From Desulfomicrobium sp. ZS1 (GTDB taxonomy: Bacteria; Desulfobacterota; Desulfovibrionia; Desulfovibrionales; Desulfomicrobiaceae), in the NCBI RefSeq assembly GCF_024204645.1, contig NZ_CP100351.1, positions 3,374,001 through 3,438,000 of the forward strand: a stretch of 64,000 nt of DNA, read 5' to 3'. Below, one piece after another: positions 16,769 to 24,802 of this stretch (position 1 is the stretch's first letter; each line of letters opens with the position of its first letter). Under the pieces are notes generated by a model. It worked only from the letters and a program-made list of their open reading frames with translations. It ran no database searches and was not told the origin of the DNA. The position numbers and the translations under genes were made by a program.

Positions 16769-19270
16769 TCAGACGTACAGGCTGCTGATGAGAAGCCTTA
16801 AGGTCCGCTCAAGGGATTCGCACTCCAAATCGGGGATCTTTTCTCCGCCTTCACGAACGTGCAGAATGTCCATGGCCTTGTCTTTTTGTGTCGCGATCTT
16901 GGCAAAAAGAAGGTCAACCCCCAGCCGATAGAGACAAAGCGAAACCGTAGCCAGAAGGCCGGGTACATCGGGAGCCTGAATGGAAAGCACGGTGTGAAAA
17001 TCCGAGACGCCGTTGTCCAGTTCTACGCGCACTAGGTCGCGATCCAGCGCATAAACCTTCTTCAGCCTGGAAGTTATACGCACAGGAAGCTGATCCAGCC
17101 TTTTCTCGTCGGTAAAAAGTTGCGCCAGGCTGGACTCAAAGGCGTCGACCGTCTGCACAGCATAAAGCATGTCCAAGGGTTCCGTGACCCAAAACACATC
17201 CACGACCGTCTTGTCATCCCAGACGCACAGCTCCGCCCCAAGCACGGACATGCCATGCCTGGCCAAAGCCGAGCAGACACGGGCGAAGAGACCCGGCCTG
17301 TCGGTGGAAACCAGCGTCACGCGTAACGATCTCGATTGTGGCCTGTGCTCCCAGGAAAGAAGAAAAGGAGCGGTACCCGGGCGTTTTCGGAAGAGGTGCA
17401 CCAGCTGGATATGATCGATGATACGTCCCGGCGCGGTCTGCATCAGATACCTGGCCGGCATGACGGCAAGAAATCCCTCAAAATCCCGGATAGAGAAATG
17501 CTGCGGCCGGCTGGAGCGCAATGCATCGCGCAGAGTGCTCAATCTGTGCACCAGGGTTTCATCGGACATGATTCCATGTTCAAGGACCTTGCGCGTCTTG
17601 AAATAGGTTTCACGCAGTAGATTCTCGATCCAGGGATTCCACGCCTTGGGACCGGTGGCCATGGAATCGGCCCAGGTCAGCAGGGTCAATCGATCCAGAC
17701 GGCGCAAGGACCCAAGAGTCTGCGCAAGCTGCATGATGACGGACTCCTCTCCCAGATCGTAACGCGTGGCCGTGTGCACGAGAAGCAGATGATGTTCGAC
17801 CAAAAAAGCGCATTCATGAACAAAATTGTCGTCATACCCCAAGCGGCCGAGAATCTGGCGCGAGAGCTGCGCACCCATGGCCGCATGATCGCCGTTACCT
17901 TTACCGATGTCATGCAACAGCGCGGCCCAGCGCAGACAGGGGTCGTTTGCTTGCGGAAAAAGGAAATCGCCCAGAAATTCATGCCCCAATTCAAAGGACG
18001 CCAGATTCCGCACCGTCTCCACCAGATGCGGTCCGGCAGGCAGTTTGTGATAGGCGTCGAACTGAACCAGATGCTCAATGGCTGCAAACTCGTGCACGAA
18101 AAGGTTCAAAAAACCGAATTCAAGCATCTGATCAAGGGCATGCGCGGCATAAGCGCTGCACAGAATCTCTTCGAAACGAGAAACTGTGGGCAACTGCCAG
18201 CTCATATCCATAGATAGCGCGGGAAAGCGGTCCTGAATGATACGGCGAGTGTGCCAGCCAATGGGAATCCCGGTTTGCGCGCTATGCCGAAAAAGTTCAA
18301 TAATATTGGCTGGATCGGTAACAAGAACGGAAAAATCAAGGCCCGTTTCGACATTGGACGCCCCAGAGGCGCGCGTTCCAGCCAAACCCCGAACCTTGTC
18401 CAGACAGAGGCGGCAAAGAAGCTTTATCTCGGCCATGGCCTTATGCAGTTCCGAGAGAAACCTTTCCACCGAGTCCCGGTCATTGGCAGGGCCGAAACCG
18501 ATGCTTTGCGCTATCTCCGGCTGCAATTCCAGATGCAGGACATCATTTTTGCGCTTGCTGACCCGGTGCAACGCAACTCGAACAAGAGACAGAAAACCGG
18601 CACGTTGCGACAAAGCCTCCCGCTCGGATGGCGAAAGAAAAGCCGAATCGTCTCCTGCGGCGCGGCACACGGTTTCCAGCCACTGCGTGGTTTGGTGGTC
18701 GCGCTGCCCGCCCCTGCCCTCTTTGAGATTTGGTGACAAAAGATGCGTGGTGTCGCCGAACTGCTTGTGACGAGCTTCATGACGGCCTGCGAGCCAGCCT
18801 AAAAGCTCGGCGTGCAAAGGGATGACAAGGTTTTGCGTGACGGTACGCTGAAAATCGGAAAACAAATCCGCCGAACCGTAGAGAAGCCGCGCATCAAGCA
18901 GCGAACAGAGGACTTCAAAATCAGCCGCTGCCAGGGTGATGGTCTCGCTGATACTTCGGATGCCGTGCCCGACGTCAAAGCCGCTGTCCCATAATGGAAG
19001 AAACAGGGCCTCGGCCAGAAACTGGGGATCGGGCGCGTCCACTTCAGGCAGACACACCAAGAGATCAATGTCGGAAAAAGGAAAAAGTTCGCCGCGCCCA
19101 TAGCCGCCAAGGGCCAGAACCAGCGTACTCCCGGCGGGAGCAAGACGGCCTTCGCAGGCCTCGCGGACCCAGTCGTCCATGCGTGCGGAAAACCAGGCAG
19201 GAGAATGGCCCGGGTCCGTGTCCGAATTTCGGTAACGATCCCGGGCCAGGCGTAAGGTTTCGATGCTCAT
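16769..19270 (-). CDS. glnD: [Protein-PII] uridylyltransferase / uridylyl-removing enzyme
   Basis: GlnD (833 aa) senses glutamine and adds or removes UMP on Tyr51 of PII proteins. In order: a nucleotidyltransferase domain with GGYGRGELFPFSDIDLL; a central region; an HD domain with LLHDIGKGNGDHAAMGAQL for the removing activity; and two C-terminal ACT domains that bind glutamine (RVTLVSTDRPGLFARVCSAL and LSIQAPDVPGLLATV). The ATG at 19270 was chosen because the frame further upstream runs through the glnK terminator and end. There is no clear ribosome site, as a terminator T-tract abuts the start codon. Confidence 0.93.
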   Translation of the reverse strand: MSIETLRLARDRYRNSDTDPGHSPAWFSARMDDWVREACEGRLAPAGSTLVLALGGYGRGELFPFSDIDLLVCLPEVDAPDPQFLAEALFLPLWDSGFDVGHGIRSISETITLAAADFEVLCSLLDARLLYGSADLFSDFQRTVTQNLVIPLHAELLGWLAGRHEARHKQFGDTTHLLSPNLKEGRGGQRDHQTTQWLETVCRAAGDDSAFLSPSEREALSQRAGFLSLVRVALHRVSKRKNDVLHLELQPEIAQSIGFGPANDRDSVERFLSELHKAMAEIKLLCRLCLDKVRGLAGTRASGASNVETGLDFSVLVTDPANIIELFRHSAQTGIPIGWHTRRIIQDRFPALSMDMSWQLPTVSRFEEILCSAYAAHALDQMLEFGFLNLFVHEFAAIEHLVQFDAYHKLPAGPHLVETVRNLASFELGHEFLGDFLFPQANDPCLRWAALLHDIGKGNGDHAAMGAQLSRQILGRLGYDDNFVHECAFLVEHHLLLVHTATRYDLGEESVIMQLAQTLGSLRRLDRLTLLTWADSMATGPKAWNPWIENLLRETYFKTRKVLEHGIMSDETLVHRLSTLRDALRSSRPQHFSIRDFEGFLAVMPARYLMQTAPGRIIDHIQLVHLFRKRPGTAPFLLSWEHRPQSRSLRVTLVSTDRPGLFARVCSALARHGMSVLGAELCVWDDKTVVDVFWVTEPLDMLYAVQTVDAFESSLAQLFTDEKRLDQLPVRITSRLKKVYALDRDLVRVELDNGVSDFHTVLSIQAPDVPGLLATVSLCLYRLGVDLLFAKIATQKDKAMDILHVREGGEKIPDLECESLERTLRLLISSLYV

Positions 19271-19273
19271 GGC

Positions 19274-19297
19274 AAAAAAAGGCAGCCGAGGCTGCCC
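19274..19297 (-). terminator. Intrinsic terminator of amtB-glnK, directly before glnD
   Basis: On the minus strand GGCAGCC-TC-GGCTGCC is followed by seven T. It lies in the 31-base gap between the glnK stop and the glnD ATG; its T run ends three bases before the start codon. Confidence 0.85.
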
Positions 19298-19301
19298 GAT
19301 T

Positions 19302-19640
19302 CTAAAGGGCCGATCCGCCGGACTCGCCGGTGCGGATGCGGATGGCGTTGTCGATGGTGGAGACAAAAATCTTGCCGTCGCCGATCTTGCCGGTCTTGGC
19401 GGCCTGTTGGATGACCTCCAGGGTTTGATCAAGCAGGTCGTCATCAATGACAATCTCTATCTTGACCTTGGAAACAAAATCGACCTGATATTCTGCCCCG
19501 CGATAGACTTCCTTGTGGCCACGCTGGCGGCCAAAGCCTCGCACATCAGTGACCGTCATGCCTTGTATGCCCATGCTCGTCAGGGCTTCCTTGATTTCGT
19601 CCAGCTTATAGGGCCGGGTGATTATTTCTACGCGTTTCAT
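19302..19640 (-). CDS. glnK: Nitrogen regulatory PII protein with Tyr51
   Basis: This 112-aa PII trimer subunit senses ATP/ADP, 2-oxoglutarate and, through GlnD, glutamine. Its T-loop contains VYRGAEYQVDF with Tyr51, the uridylylation site. The B- and C-loop region is TGKIGDGKIFV with IRIRTGE. It follows amtB after 24 bases, so it is most likely the GlnK-type partner that plugs the ammonium channel when nitrogen is plentiful. The GlnB role could be shared, since no other Tyr51 PII is present here. Confidence 0.95.
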   Translation of the reverse strand: MKRVEIITRPYKLDEIKEALTSMGIQGMTVTDVRGFGRQRGHKEVYRGAEYQVDFVSKVKIEIVIDDDLLDQTLEVIQQAAKTGKIGDGKIFVSTIDNAIRIRTGESGGSAL

Positions 19641-19664
19641 GATTCCTCCGGAATGATTGGCAAA

Positions 19665-20882
19665 TTAAGCCTGGTAAGCGGATTCGCTATGGATAGCCAC
19701 GTCAAGCCCAGCCTCTTCGTCTTCTTCGCTGACACGAATGGGCACGATGGCGTTAACAATCTTGAGCAAAGCATAGGAAACCAGGAAAGAAAAGGCGCAG
19801 GTGGCGACAACGGACACGAACTGAATCCAGAGCTGACCGGGATTACCGTAAAAGAGACCGTTGAAACCGGCGGGGTTGATGGCTTGACTCGCAAAGAGGC
19901 CGGTGGCCAGCGCGCCCCAGATTCCGCCCACGCCGTGAATTCCGACCACATCGAGGCTGTCGTCGTAACCGAAGCGGGATTTGAGGCTCACACCGAAATA
20001 GCACAGCACGCCGGCGCCAAGGCCGATGATCACGGAAGCCATGATGCCGACAAAACCAGCCGCCGGGGTGATGGCGACAAGACCGGCGACCGCGCCGGAG
20101 GCCGCGCCCAGGGTCGTGGGCTTGCCGTGGAACTTCCACTCGGCCAAGACCCAGGCAAGCATGGCCGTGGCCGCCGCGACATGCGTGGTGACGAAGGCAT
20201 TACCGGCCAGACCGTCAGCCGCCAGTGCGCTGCCGGCGTTGAACCCGAACCAGCCGAACCACAACAGCGCCGTGCCGATCATGGTCATGGGCAGGTTGTG
20301 CGGCAAAAAGGAGCGCTTGCCCCATCCCTTGCGTTTGCCGATGACCAAAGCCGCTGCCAGGGCGGCGCTGGCGGAGCTCATATGGACCACCGCCCCGCCG
20401 GCGAAATCCATGGCGCCCATCCGGGCCATCCAGCCGCCGCCCCAGACCCAGTGGCACAAAGGAGCATAGACAAAGGTGCACCACAATACGATGAAAATGA
20501 GAAACGCGGAAAAACGCATGCGCTCGGCAAAGGCGCCGGTGATCAGCGCCGGGGTGATGATGGCGAACATGCACTGAAAGATCATGAAGACCATGTGGGG
20601 CAGGTTGGTGGCGATAGTCGCATGCGGTTCCATGCCCACTCCGGCCATGCCGATAAAATCAAGGCCGCCGATGAGTCCGTTCATGTCGGTCCCGAACGAC
20701 AGGGAATATCCCCAGAAAATCCAGACCAGGGTGATGACGCCAAGGGCCGCGAAACTCTGCATCATGGTGCCCAGAGCATTCTTGGAACGGGTCATGCCCG
20801 CGTAGAAGAGGGCCAGCCCAGGGGTCATGAACATGACCAGGGCGGCACAAATGATGATAAAAGCGGTATCTGTCGGATTCAC
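19665..20882 (-). CDS. amtB: Ammonium transporter AmtB (first copy)
   Basis: This is a 405-aa Amt/Rh-family channel with about 11 membrane helices and no signal peptide. The twin pore histidines are in GGAVVHMSS and in VVGIHGVGGIWG. The N-terminal segment MFMTPGLALFYAGM is the Amt signature. The start is GTG at 20882 with GGAGG just upstream. A sigma-54 promoter ends about 17 bases before it. It is the first gene of the amtB-glnK operon on the minus strand. Confidence 0.95.
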   Translation of the reverse strand: MNPTDTAFIIICAALVMFMTPGLALFYAGMTRSKNALGTMMQSFAALGVITLVWIFWGYSLSFGTDMNGLIGGLDFIGMAGVGMEPHATIATNLPHMVFMIFQCMFAIITPALITGAFAERMRFSAFLIFIVLWCTFVYAPLCHWVWGGGWMARMGAMDFAGGAVVHMSSASAALAAALVIGKRKGWGKRSFLPHNLPMTMIGTALLWFGWFGFNAGSALAADGLAGNAFVTTHVAAATAMLAWVLAEWKFHGKPTTLGAASGAVAGLVAITPAAGFVGIMASVIIGLGAGVLCYFGVSLKSRFGYDDSLDVVGIHGVGGIWGALATGLFASQAINPAGFNGLFYGNPGQLWIQFVSVVATCAFSFLVSYALLKIVNAIVPIRVSEEDEEAGLDVAIHSESAYQA

Positions 20883-20910
20883 AAAGCACCTCCATTTTTG
20901 TCAGGTATGA

Positions 20911-20926
20911 GCAAGGACGGTGCCAC
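20911..20926 (-). promoter_or_regulatory. Sigma-54 (-24/-12) promoter of amtB-glnK
   Basis: On the minus strand TGGCACCGTCCTTGCT matches the sigma-54 consensus TGGCAC-N5-TTGC perfectly. The start of transcription is expected near 20899, giving a leader of about 17 bases before the GTG. Confidence 0.88.
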
Positions 20927-21484
20927 AAGAAAAAAATCATTTATATCTGCATGTTGAAACAAAACACCAGCACGATCGAAATACCATAAAATACAATTTC
21001 GTACAGAACAAACAATAAATTGTCTATTTTTGTAAAAACGAGAATCTGCGCACCATATTCGAATTGTAGAAATATACATATTTGTCGCCAAAATGACCAG
21101 ACATACCCAGACAAAGCCTGACAAAATTCAAATCAAACGCTATTTGTTCTGGCGCGAAACGAAATTCACCCCAAAAAGCGTCGTTTTCGTTAAAAATCAA
21201 CTGTCGAAAAAGGAAAACAAAACCCCGGCAAGAGCGGCGCGCCCGCAGAACGTGTTCCAAAATTGAAAAAAATAGTAACAGCACGAAATAATAATATAAA
21301 ATTATTAATCGCGCACATGCGGGGCACACTGCGAGCTGAAGGTGAACAAAAAACACCACGTTACACATAAATGTCAATTTATGCCCAAATTGGACGTAAA
21401 AAACAGAGAAAAAATTAACAAATACCGCAGCAAGAAACAACAGCATTCCATGAAATACATTTAAAAACAAGCCGTTAACAACTT
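20927..21484. other. AT-rich divergent control region between two amtB operons
   Basis: These 560 bases are markedly AT-rich compared with the flanks and contain no convincing gene. An open frame on the minus strand (21024-21518) is low-complexity hydrophobic/Phe-rich and looks spurious. The position between two sigma-54 promoters suggests it holds activator (NtrC-type) sites and bends. I saw no clean TGCAC-N-GTGCA dyad by eye. Confidence 0.6.
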
Positions 21485-21500
21485 TGGCACCTCCTGTGCT
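21485..21500 (+). promoter_or_regulatory. Sigma-54 (-24/-12) promoter of amtB2-glnK2
   Basis: TGGCACCTCCTGTGCT has GG and GC exactly 12 bases apart (21486 and 21498), as sigma-54 requires; only the first T of TTGC is changed. Transcription should begin near 21511, about 28 bases before the ATG. Confidence 0.85.
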
Positions 21501-21503
21501 TTG

Positions 21504-21523
21504 GGTGAGTATCAACACTCACC
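21504..21523 (+). promoter_or_regulatory. Hairpin at the 5' end of the amtB2 transcript
   Basis: GGTGAGT and ACTCACC pair across a six-base loop. The hairpin spans the predicted start of transcription and lies just before the CGGAGG ribosome site, so it could affect start selection, stability or translation. Confidence 0.5.
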
Positions 21524-21538
21524 ACCACGGAGGTCATC

Positions 21539-22921
21539 ATGTTCGAAGAGAAAAAACAAACAACCGCCCTGCTCAGACCAAAAGTCTGGGCTCTGACCCT
21601 ATTGCTCGCCACCCTTACCCCGGCCATGGCCTTTGCCGAAGGCGAAGCGTTGTCCCAGTCCAACGCGAACCTGTTGTGGACGTTGCTGGCCGCGATTCTG
21701 GTCATGTTCATGCAGCCCGGCTTCGCCCTGGTCGAAATGGGGTTCGCGCGGGCCAAAAACGCCGGCAACATTCTGATGAAAAACCTGATCGACTTCGGCG
21801 CGGGGCAGCCCGCATTTCTGCTGCTGGGTTTCGGCCTCATGTTCGGCCAGGACATCGGCGGGTTCATCGGCTCGTCCGGGTTCGCATTGGCCGGCGTCGA
21901 CCCGACCAGCGACGCAGGGCTGTGGACGCTGACCTTCTGGTTCTTCCAGTCCGTTTTCGCGGCCACGGCAGCGACCATCATCTCCGGCGGCATCGCCGAG
22001 CGCACAAAATTTTCAGCCTACATCATCGTCAGCATCGTGGTCACGGCCGTCATCTACCCCATCTCCGGCCACTGGGCCTGGGGCTCCCTCTGGGGCGCGG
22101 GCGAACTGGGCAAAGGCTGGCTTGAAACCATGGGCTTCATCGACTTCGCCGGCTCCACAGTGGTCCACTCAGTAGGCGGCTGGATGGCTCTGGCCGGCGC
22201 GCTGGTCATCGGCCCGCGCATCGGCAAGTACAGCCCGGACGGAAAGGCAAAGGCGATCCCCGGTCACAACATCCCCATGGCCGGCCTTGGCGTCTTCATC
22301 CTCTGGTTCGGCTGGTTCGGCTTCAACCCCGGCAGCACCACCGCCGTCAACGGCAGCATCGGCTACATCGCCGTCAACACCAGCCTGGCCGCCTGCATGG
22401 GCGTGCTTGGTGCCATGGCCTACGCCTGGATCAAGCACGGCAAGCCGGACACTTCCATGTCCTTGAACGGTGCTCTGGCGGGCCTGGTGGCCATCACCGC
22501 CGGCTGTTACGAAGTCTCTCCCATGGGATCTTTGGCCATCGGCTTCCTGGCGGGCATCCTGGTCGTCATCTCCCTTGAATTCATCGATCAGGTCCTCAAA
22601 ATCGACGATCCGGTCGGCGCGTCCTCGGTGCACGGCGTCTGCGGCATGTTCGGAACCATCATGGTCGGTTTCTTCGCCGCTCCCGGCTATGGCTCGGCCA
22701 CCGGCCTCTTCTATGGCGGCGGCACCGAAATCCTGGTCACGCAGATCATCGGAGCCGCGGCGGTCTTCGCCTGGGCCTTCGGCGCCGGCCTGGTCCTCTT
22801 CTACCTGCTCAAAGTGACCATCGGCGTGCGCGTCACCCAGGAAGAGGAACTCAAAGGCCTCGACATCACCGAACACGGCATGGAGTCTTACAACGGCTTC
22901 CAGATCTTCACCAACGAATAA
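21539..22921 (+). CDS. amtB: Ammonium transporter AmtB with cleavable signal peptide (second copy)
   Basis: This is a 460-aa Amt-family channel. Unlike the first copy, it begins with an N-terminal signal peptide (hydrophobic run WALTLLLATLTPAMAFA, about residues 17-33), as in E. coli AmtB. Pore histidines occur in FAGSTVVHSVGG and ASSVHGVCGMFG. The C-terminal tail is longer (DITEHGMESYNGFQ), the region that meets PII. The ATG at 21539 has CGGAGG upstream. It is co-transcribed with a PII gene 12 bases downstream. Confidence 0.95.
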   Translation: MFEEKKQTTALLRPKVWALTLLLATLTPAMAFAEGEALSQSNANLLWTLLAAILVMFMQPGFALVEMGFARAKNAGNILMKNLIDFGAGQPAFLLLGFGLMFGQDIGGFIGSSGFALAGVDPTSDAGLWTLTFWFFQSVFAATAATIISGGIAERTKFSAYIIVSIVVTAVIYPISGHWAWGSLWGAGELGKGWLETMGFIDFAGSTVVHSVGGWMALAGALVIGPRIGKYSPDGKAKAIPGHNIPMAGLGVFILWFGWFGFNPGSTTAVNGSIGYIAVNTSLAACMGVLGAMAYAWIKHGKPDTSMSLNGALAGLVAITAGCYEVSPMGSLAIGFLAGILVVISLEFIDQVLKIDDPVGASSVHGVCGMFGTIMVGFFAAPGYGSATGLFYGGGTEILVTQIIGAAAVFAWAFGAGLVLFYLLKVTIGVRVTQEEELKGLDITEHGMESYNGFQIFTNE

Positions 22922-22933
22922 GGGGGGAACACC

Positions 22934-23275
22934 ATGAAACTCGTCATCGCATATATCCGGCCCGAGTGCCTGAACGCAGTCAAGCAAGAGCTGTACGCCA
23001 AGAAAATCTACAACATGTCCGTCACCAACGTGCTCGGCAGCGGACGTCAGAAAGGGTTCACCGAAACCTACCGCGGCGTGGTCATGGAAGTGAATCTGCT
23101 GAAGAAAGTGCGCCTGGAGATCGGCGTCAACGACGATTTCGCCGAGCAGGCCGTGGAGGCCATCAATGCGGGCGCACGGACGGGCAAGGAAGGCGACGGA
23201 GTGATCTTCGTGCTGGAATGCGCCGCCGCCGTGCGCATCCGCACCCAGGAGACCGGGCCTGCCGCAATGGGCTAG
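22934..23275 (+). CDS. PII-family protein lacking the uridylylation tyrosine (Met51)
   Basis: This is a 113-aa PII protein with the family fold: MKLVIAYIRPECLNAVKQ, VLGSGRQKG, the B-loop TGKEGDGVIFV and IRIRTQE. Counting from Met1, position 51 is methionine (ETYRGVVMEVNLL), where GlnD targets have tyrosine. It therefore cannot be uridylylated at that site and should respond to ATP/ADP and 2-oxoglutarate only. It is paired with the second amtB. The ATG at 22934 has GGGGGG upstream. Sequence divergence from the first PII is large, so this is not a recent duplicate. Confidence 0.93.
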   Translation: MKLVIAYIRPECLNAVKQELYAKKIYNMSVTNVLGSGRQKGFTETYRGVVMEVNLLKKVRLEIGVNDDFAEQAVEAINAGARTGKEGDGVIFVLECAAAVRIRTQETGPAAMG

Positions 23276-23311
23276 CAGGCCGCCCAAAAACGGCGATCTA
23301 CTGCGTCAGCG

Positions 23312-23367
23312 AAAAAAGCCAGGCCGCTTATGTATGCGAGAGTACACTGCGCGGCCTGGCTTTTTTT
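23312..23367. terminator. Bidirectional terminator after amtB2-glnK2
   Basis: AAAAAAGCCAGGCCGC and GCGGCCTGGCTTTTTTT form a perfect stem around a 23-base loop. A run on the left and T run on the right let it work for both strands, ending the amt operon and the convergent radical SAM transcript. Confidence 0.88.
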
Positions 23368-23410
23368 CGATTCCTTGCATCTCACCATTTTTGAACGGCC
23401 TGCAAATTCA

Positions 23411-23438
23411 GGGAGGCCAACCGCGCCTCCCTTTTTTT
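23411..23438 (+). terminator. Second intrinsic terminator (plus strand)
   Basis: GGGAGGC, a seven-base loop, GCCTCCC and seven T. It backs up the terminator 45 bases upstream and touches the stop codon of the convergent radical SAM gene. Confidence 0.8.
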
Positions 23439-24738
23439 ATCGCAGGCAGGCAAAGCCCCCGCCGGACCACGGACAGACCCCGCACGGAACGGTCTGCCCA
23501 TAGCAGTCCTTGGCAAAAGGCACGGGAAAACCCTGTACATGGTCGCAAGGGACCACGCTGCAATCCGCGCAGCGGGCATACGCCTCAAGCAACGCCTCTT
23601 CACGGAAACGGCAAAAATCACGCGACCGCCAGACATGGAACGGATCATCCTCCGGCACCCGGCCAAAGACGCGCTGTTTAACGCGAACCTCGGAGCCAAG
23701 CAGCCAGGCGGAGTAGCTGTGCCACAGATAATAGCAGGGGGTCAGCGCGCCGTCATAGGCCACGAACAGACTCGGATTCTGAACAAAGGCACATTCCCTG
23801 GGCTCCCGCGCCGCCGTCTCGGGCAGGTCAAGACGAATGCCCCTCGCCTGAGCGACATCCATGGCCTGGGCAAAGGTCTCGCGCACGCGCGCCAAGCGGT
23901 CGAAATCGATGTTCATGGTATTGGGCAGGCTGAATTGCAACCCACGGCCCTGCGCATCCTCCTGCATGGCCAGAATGATGTCCACCAGCCGCTGCTGCTC
24001 CGGGGTGCGGAAAACCGCGTAAAAAGATGTATACGAGTGCGCAACGTCAAGCCCCTCGGCATCGAAAACTTTTTTCCACTCACGGTAAAAATCCAGGCAA
24101 CGCTGCGAGACCGGCACGTACAGGCTCTGCGGAGCATCGGACGCGTTGTAGGGCAAAACATGAGAGACAATGACAAATTCAACGCCGCGATCCGCGCACC
24201 AGGAAACCATGTCAGGGAGACTGGCATAATTCTGGACGCTGATCACGGTTTCAGCGCCCAGGGACAGGGGCCGCGATCCCGGACGGGCAGCCGCGCCGCG
24301 CATCAGGTCAAAGGCATGCTCGACCTGGACGAGCTCGGCTCCGGCCCGAAAGCGCTCCAGCTGATCCGCATCCGGGGAGTCCACGGAAAAACAGACCCTG
24401 TCCAGGCCCACGTCCATAAGCTTCCCGGCCAAAGCCTGGGTCAGGAGCATGCCGTTGGACTGAAAACCGATGACGCAGTCCGCCGGCACCCGGGCTCTGG
24501 CAAAGGCGATGAACGAAGCCAGCGCCGGATGCATGAGGGGTTCGCCGATGCCGTTCAGGTTGAGCGTATCCAGATGCGGAAAAAGAGGGGCCAGAGCCTC
24601 GAAGGTCGCCCTGGACATGAGCGCGTCTTCGCAGTCCCAGCCCGCGGAATGCTTGACACACATGGCGCAGCCAAGGTTGCACAGGGTGGCCAGTTCCGCA
24701 TAAAGCTTGCGTGGATGAGAGGATGGGTTCGTCAGCAT
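23437..24738 (-). CDS. Radical SAM protein with SPASM-like C-terminal cysteines
   Basis: This 433-aa protein has the CX3CX2C iron-sulfur motif at Cys20, 24 and 27 (LCNLGCAMC). The SAM-binding glycine stretch NLNGIGEPLMHP follows, then the radical SAM barrel. The C-terminal part has a series of cysteines (CADC, CDH, CYGQ, CGVC) like a SPASM auxiliary-cluster domain, found in peptide- and cofactor-maturing enzymes. The substrate is unknown and no small peptide gene is obvious nearby. Start ATG 24738 was chosen near the motif; a TTG at 24822 overlapping the upstream gene with GGAG is also possible. Confidence 0.82.
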   Translation of the reverse strand: MLTNPSSHPRKLYAELATLCNLGCAMCVKHSAGWDCEDALMSRATFEALAPLFPHLDTLNLNGIGEPLMHPALASFIAFARARVPADCVIGFQSNGMLLTQALAGKLMDVGLDRVCFSVDSPDADQLERFRAGAELVQVEHAFDLMRGAAARPGSRPLSLGAETVISVQNYASLPDMVSWCADRGVEFVIVSHVLPYNASDAPQSLYVPVSQRCLDFYREWKKVFDAEGLDVAHSYTSFYAVFRTPEQQRLVDIILAMQEDAQGRGLQFSLPNTMNIDFDRLARVRETFAQAMDVAQARGIRLDLPETAAREPRECAFVQNPSLFVAYDGALTPCYYLWHSYSAWLLGSEVRVKQRVFGRVPEDDPFHVWRSRDFCRFREEALLEAYARCADCSVVPCDHVQGFPVPFAKDCYGQTVPCGVCPWSGGGFACLR

Positions 24739-24802
24739 GGCCAGTTCTTTGACCAGTCCAAAGCCCCCGTCAATACCCCAAAATGACACACGCGCCTGCC
24801 CC

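Noticed and set aside
17600..17640. GTTTCACG matches in glnD as further parS sites
   Set aside because: Only one half-arm matches; similar half-sites occur elsewhere (for example near 30330) and are chance.
19263..20957. Long plus-strand frame opposite glnK/amtB
   Set aside because: Shadow of two clear genes; low-complexity Gly/His/Asp composition.
21024..21518. Minus-strand frame in the AT-rich amt control region
   Set aside because: Phe/Leu-rich low-complexity product, no ribosome site, and it covers a sigma-54 promoter.
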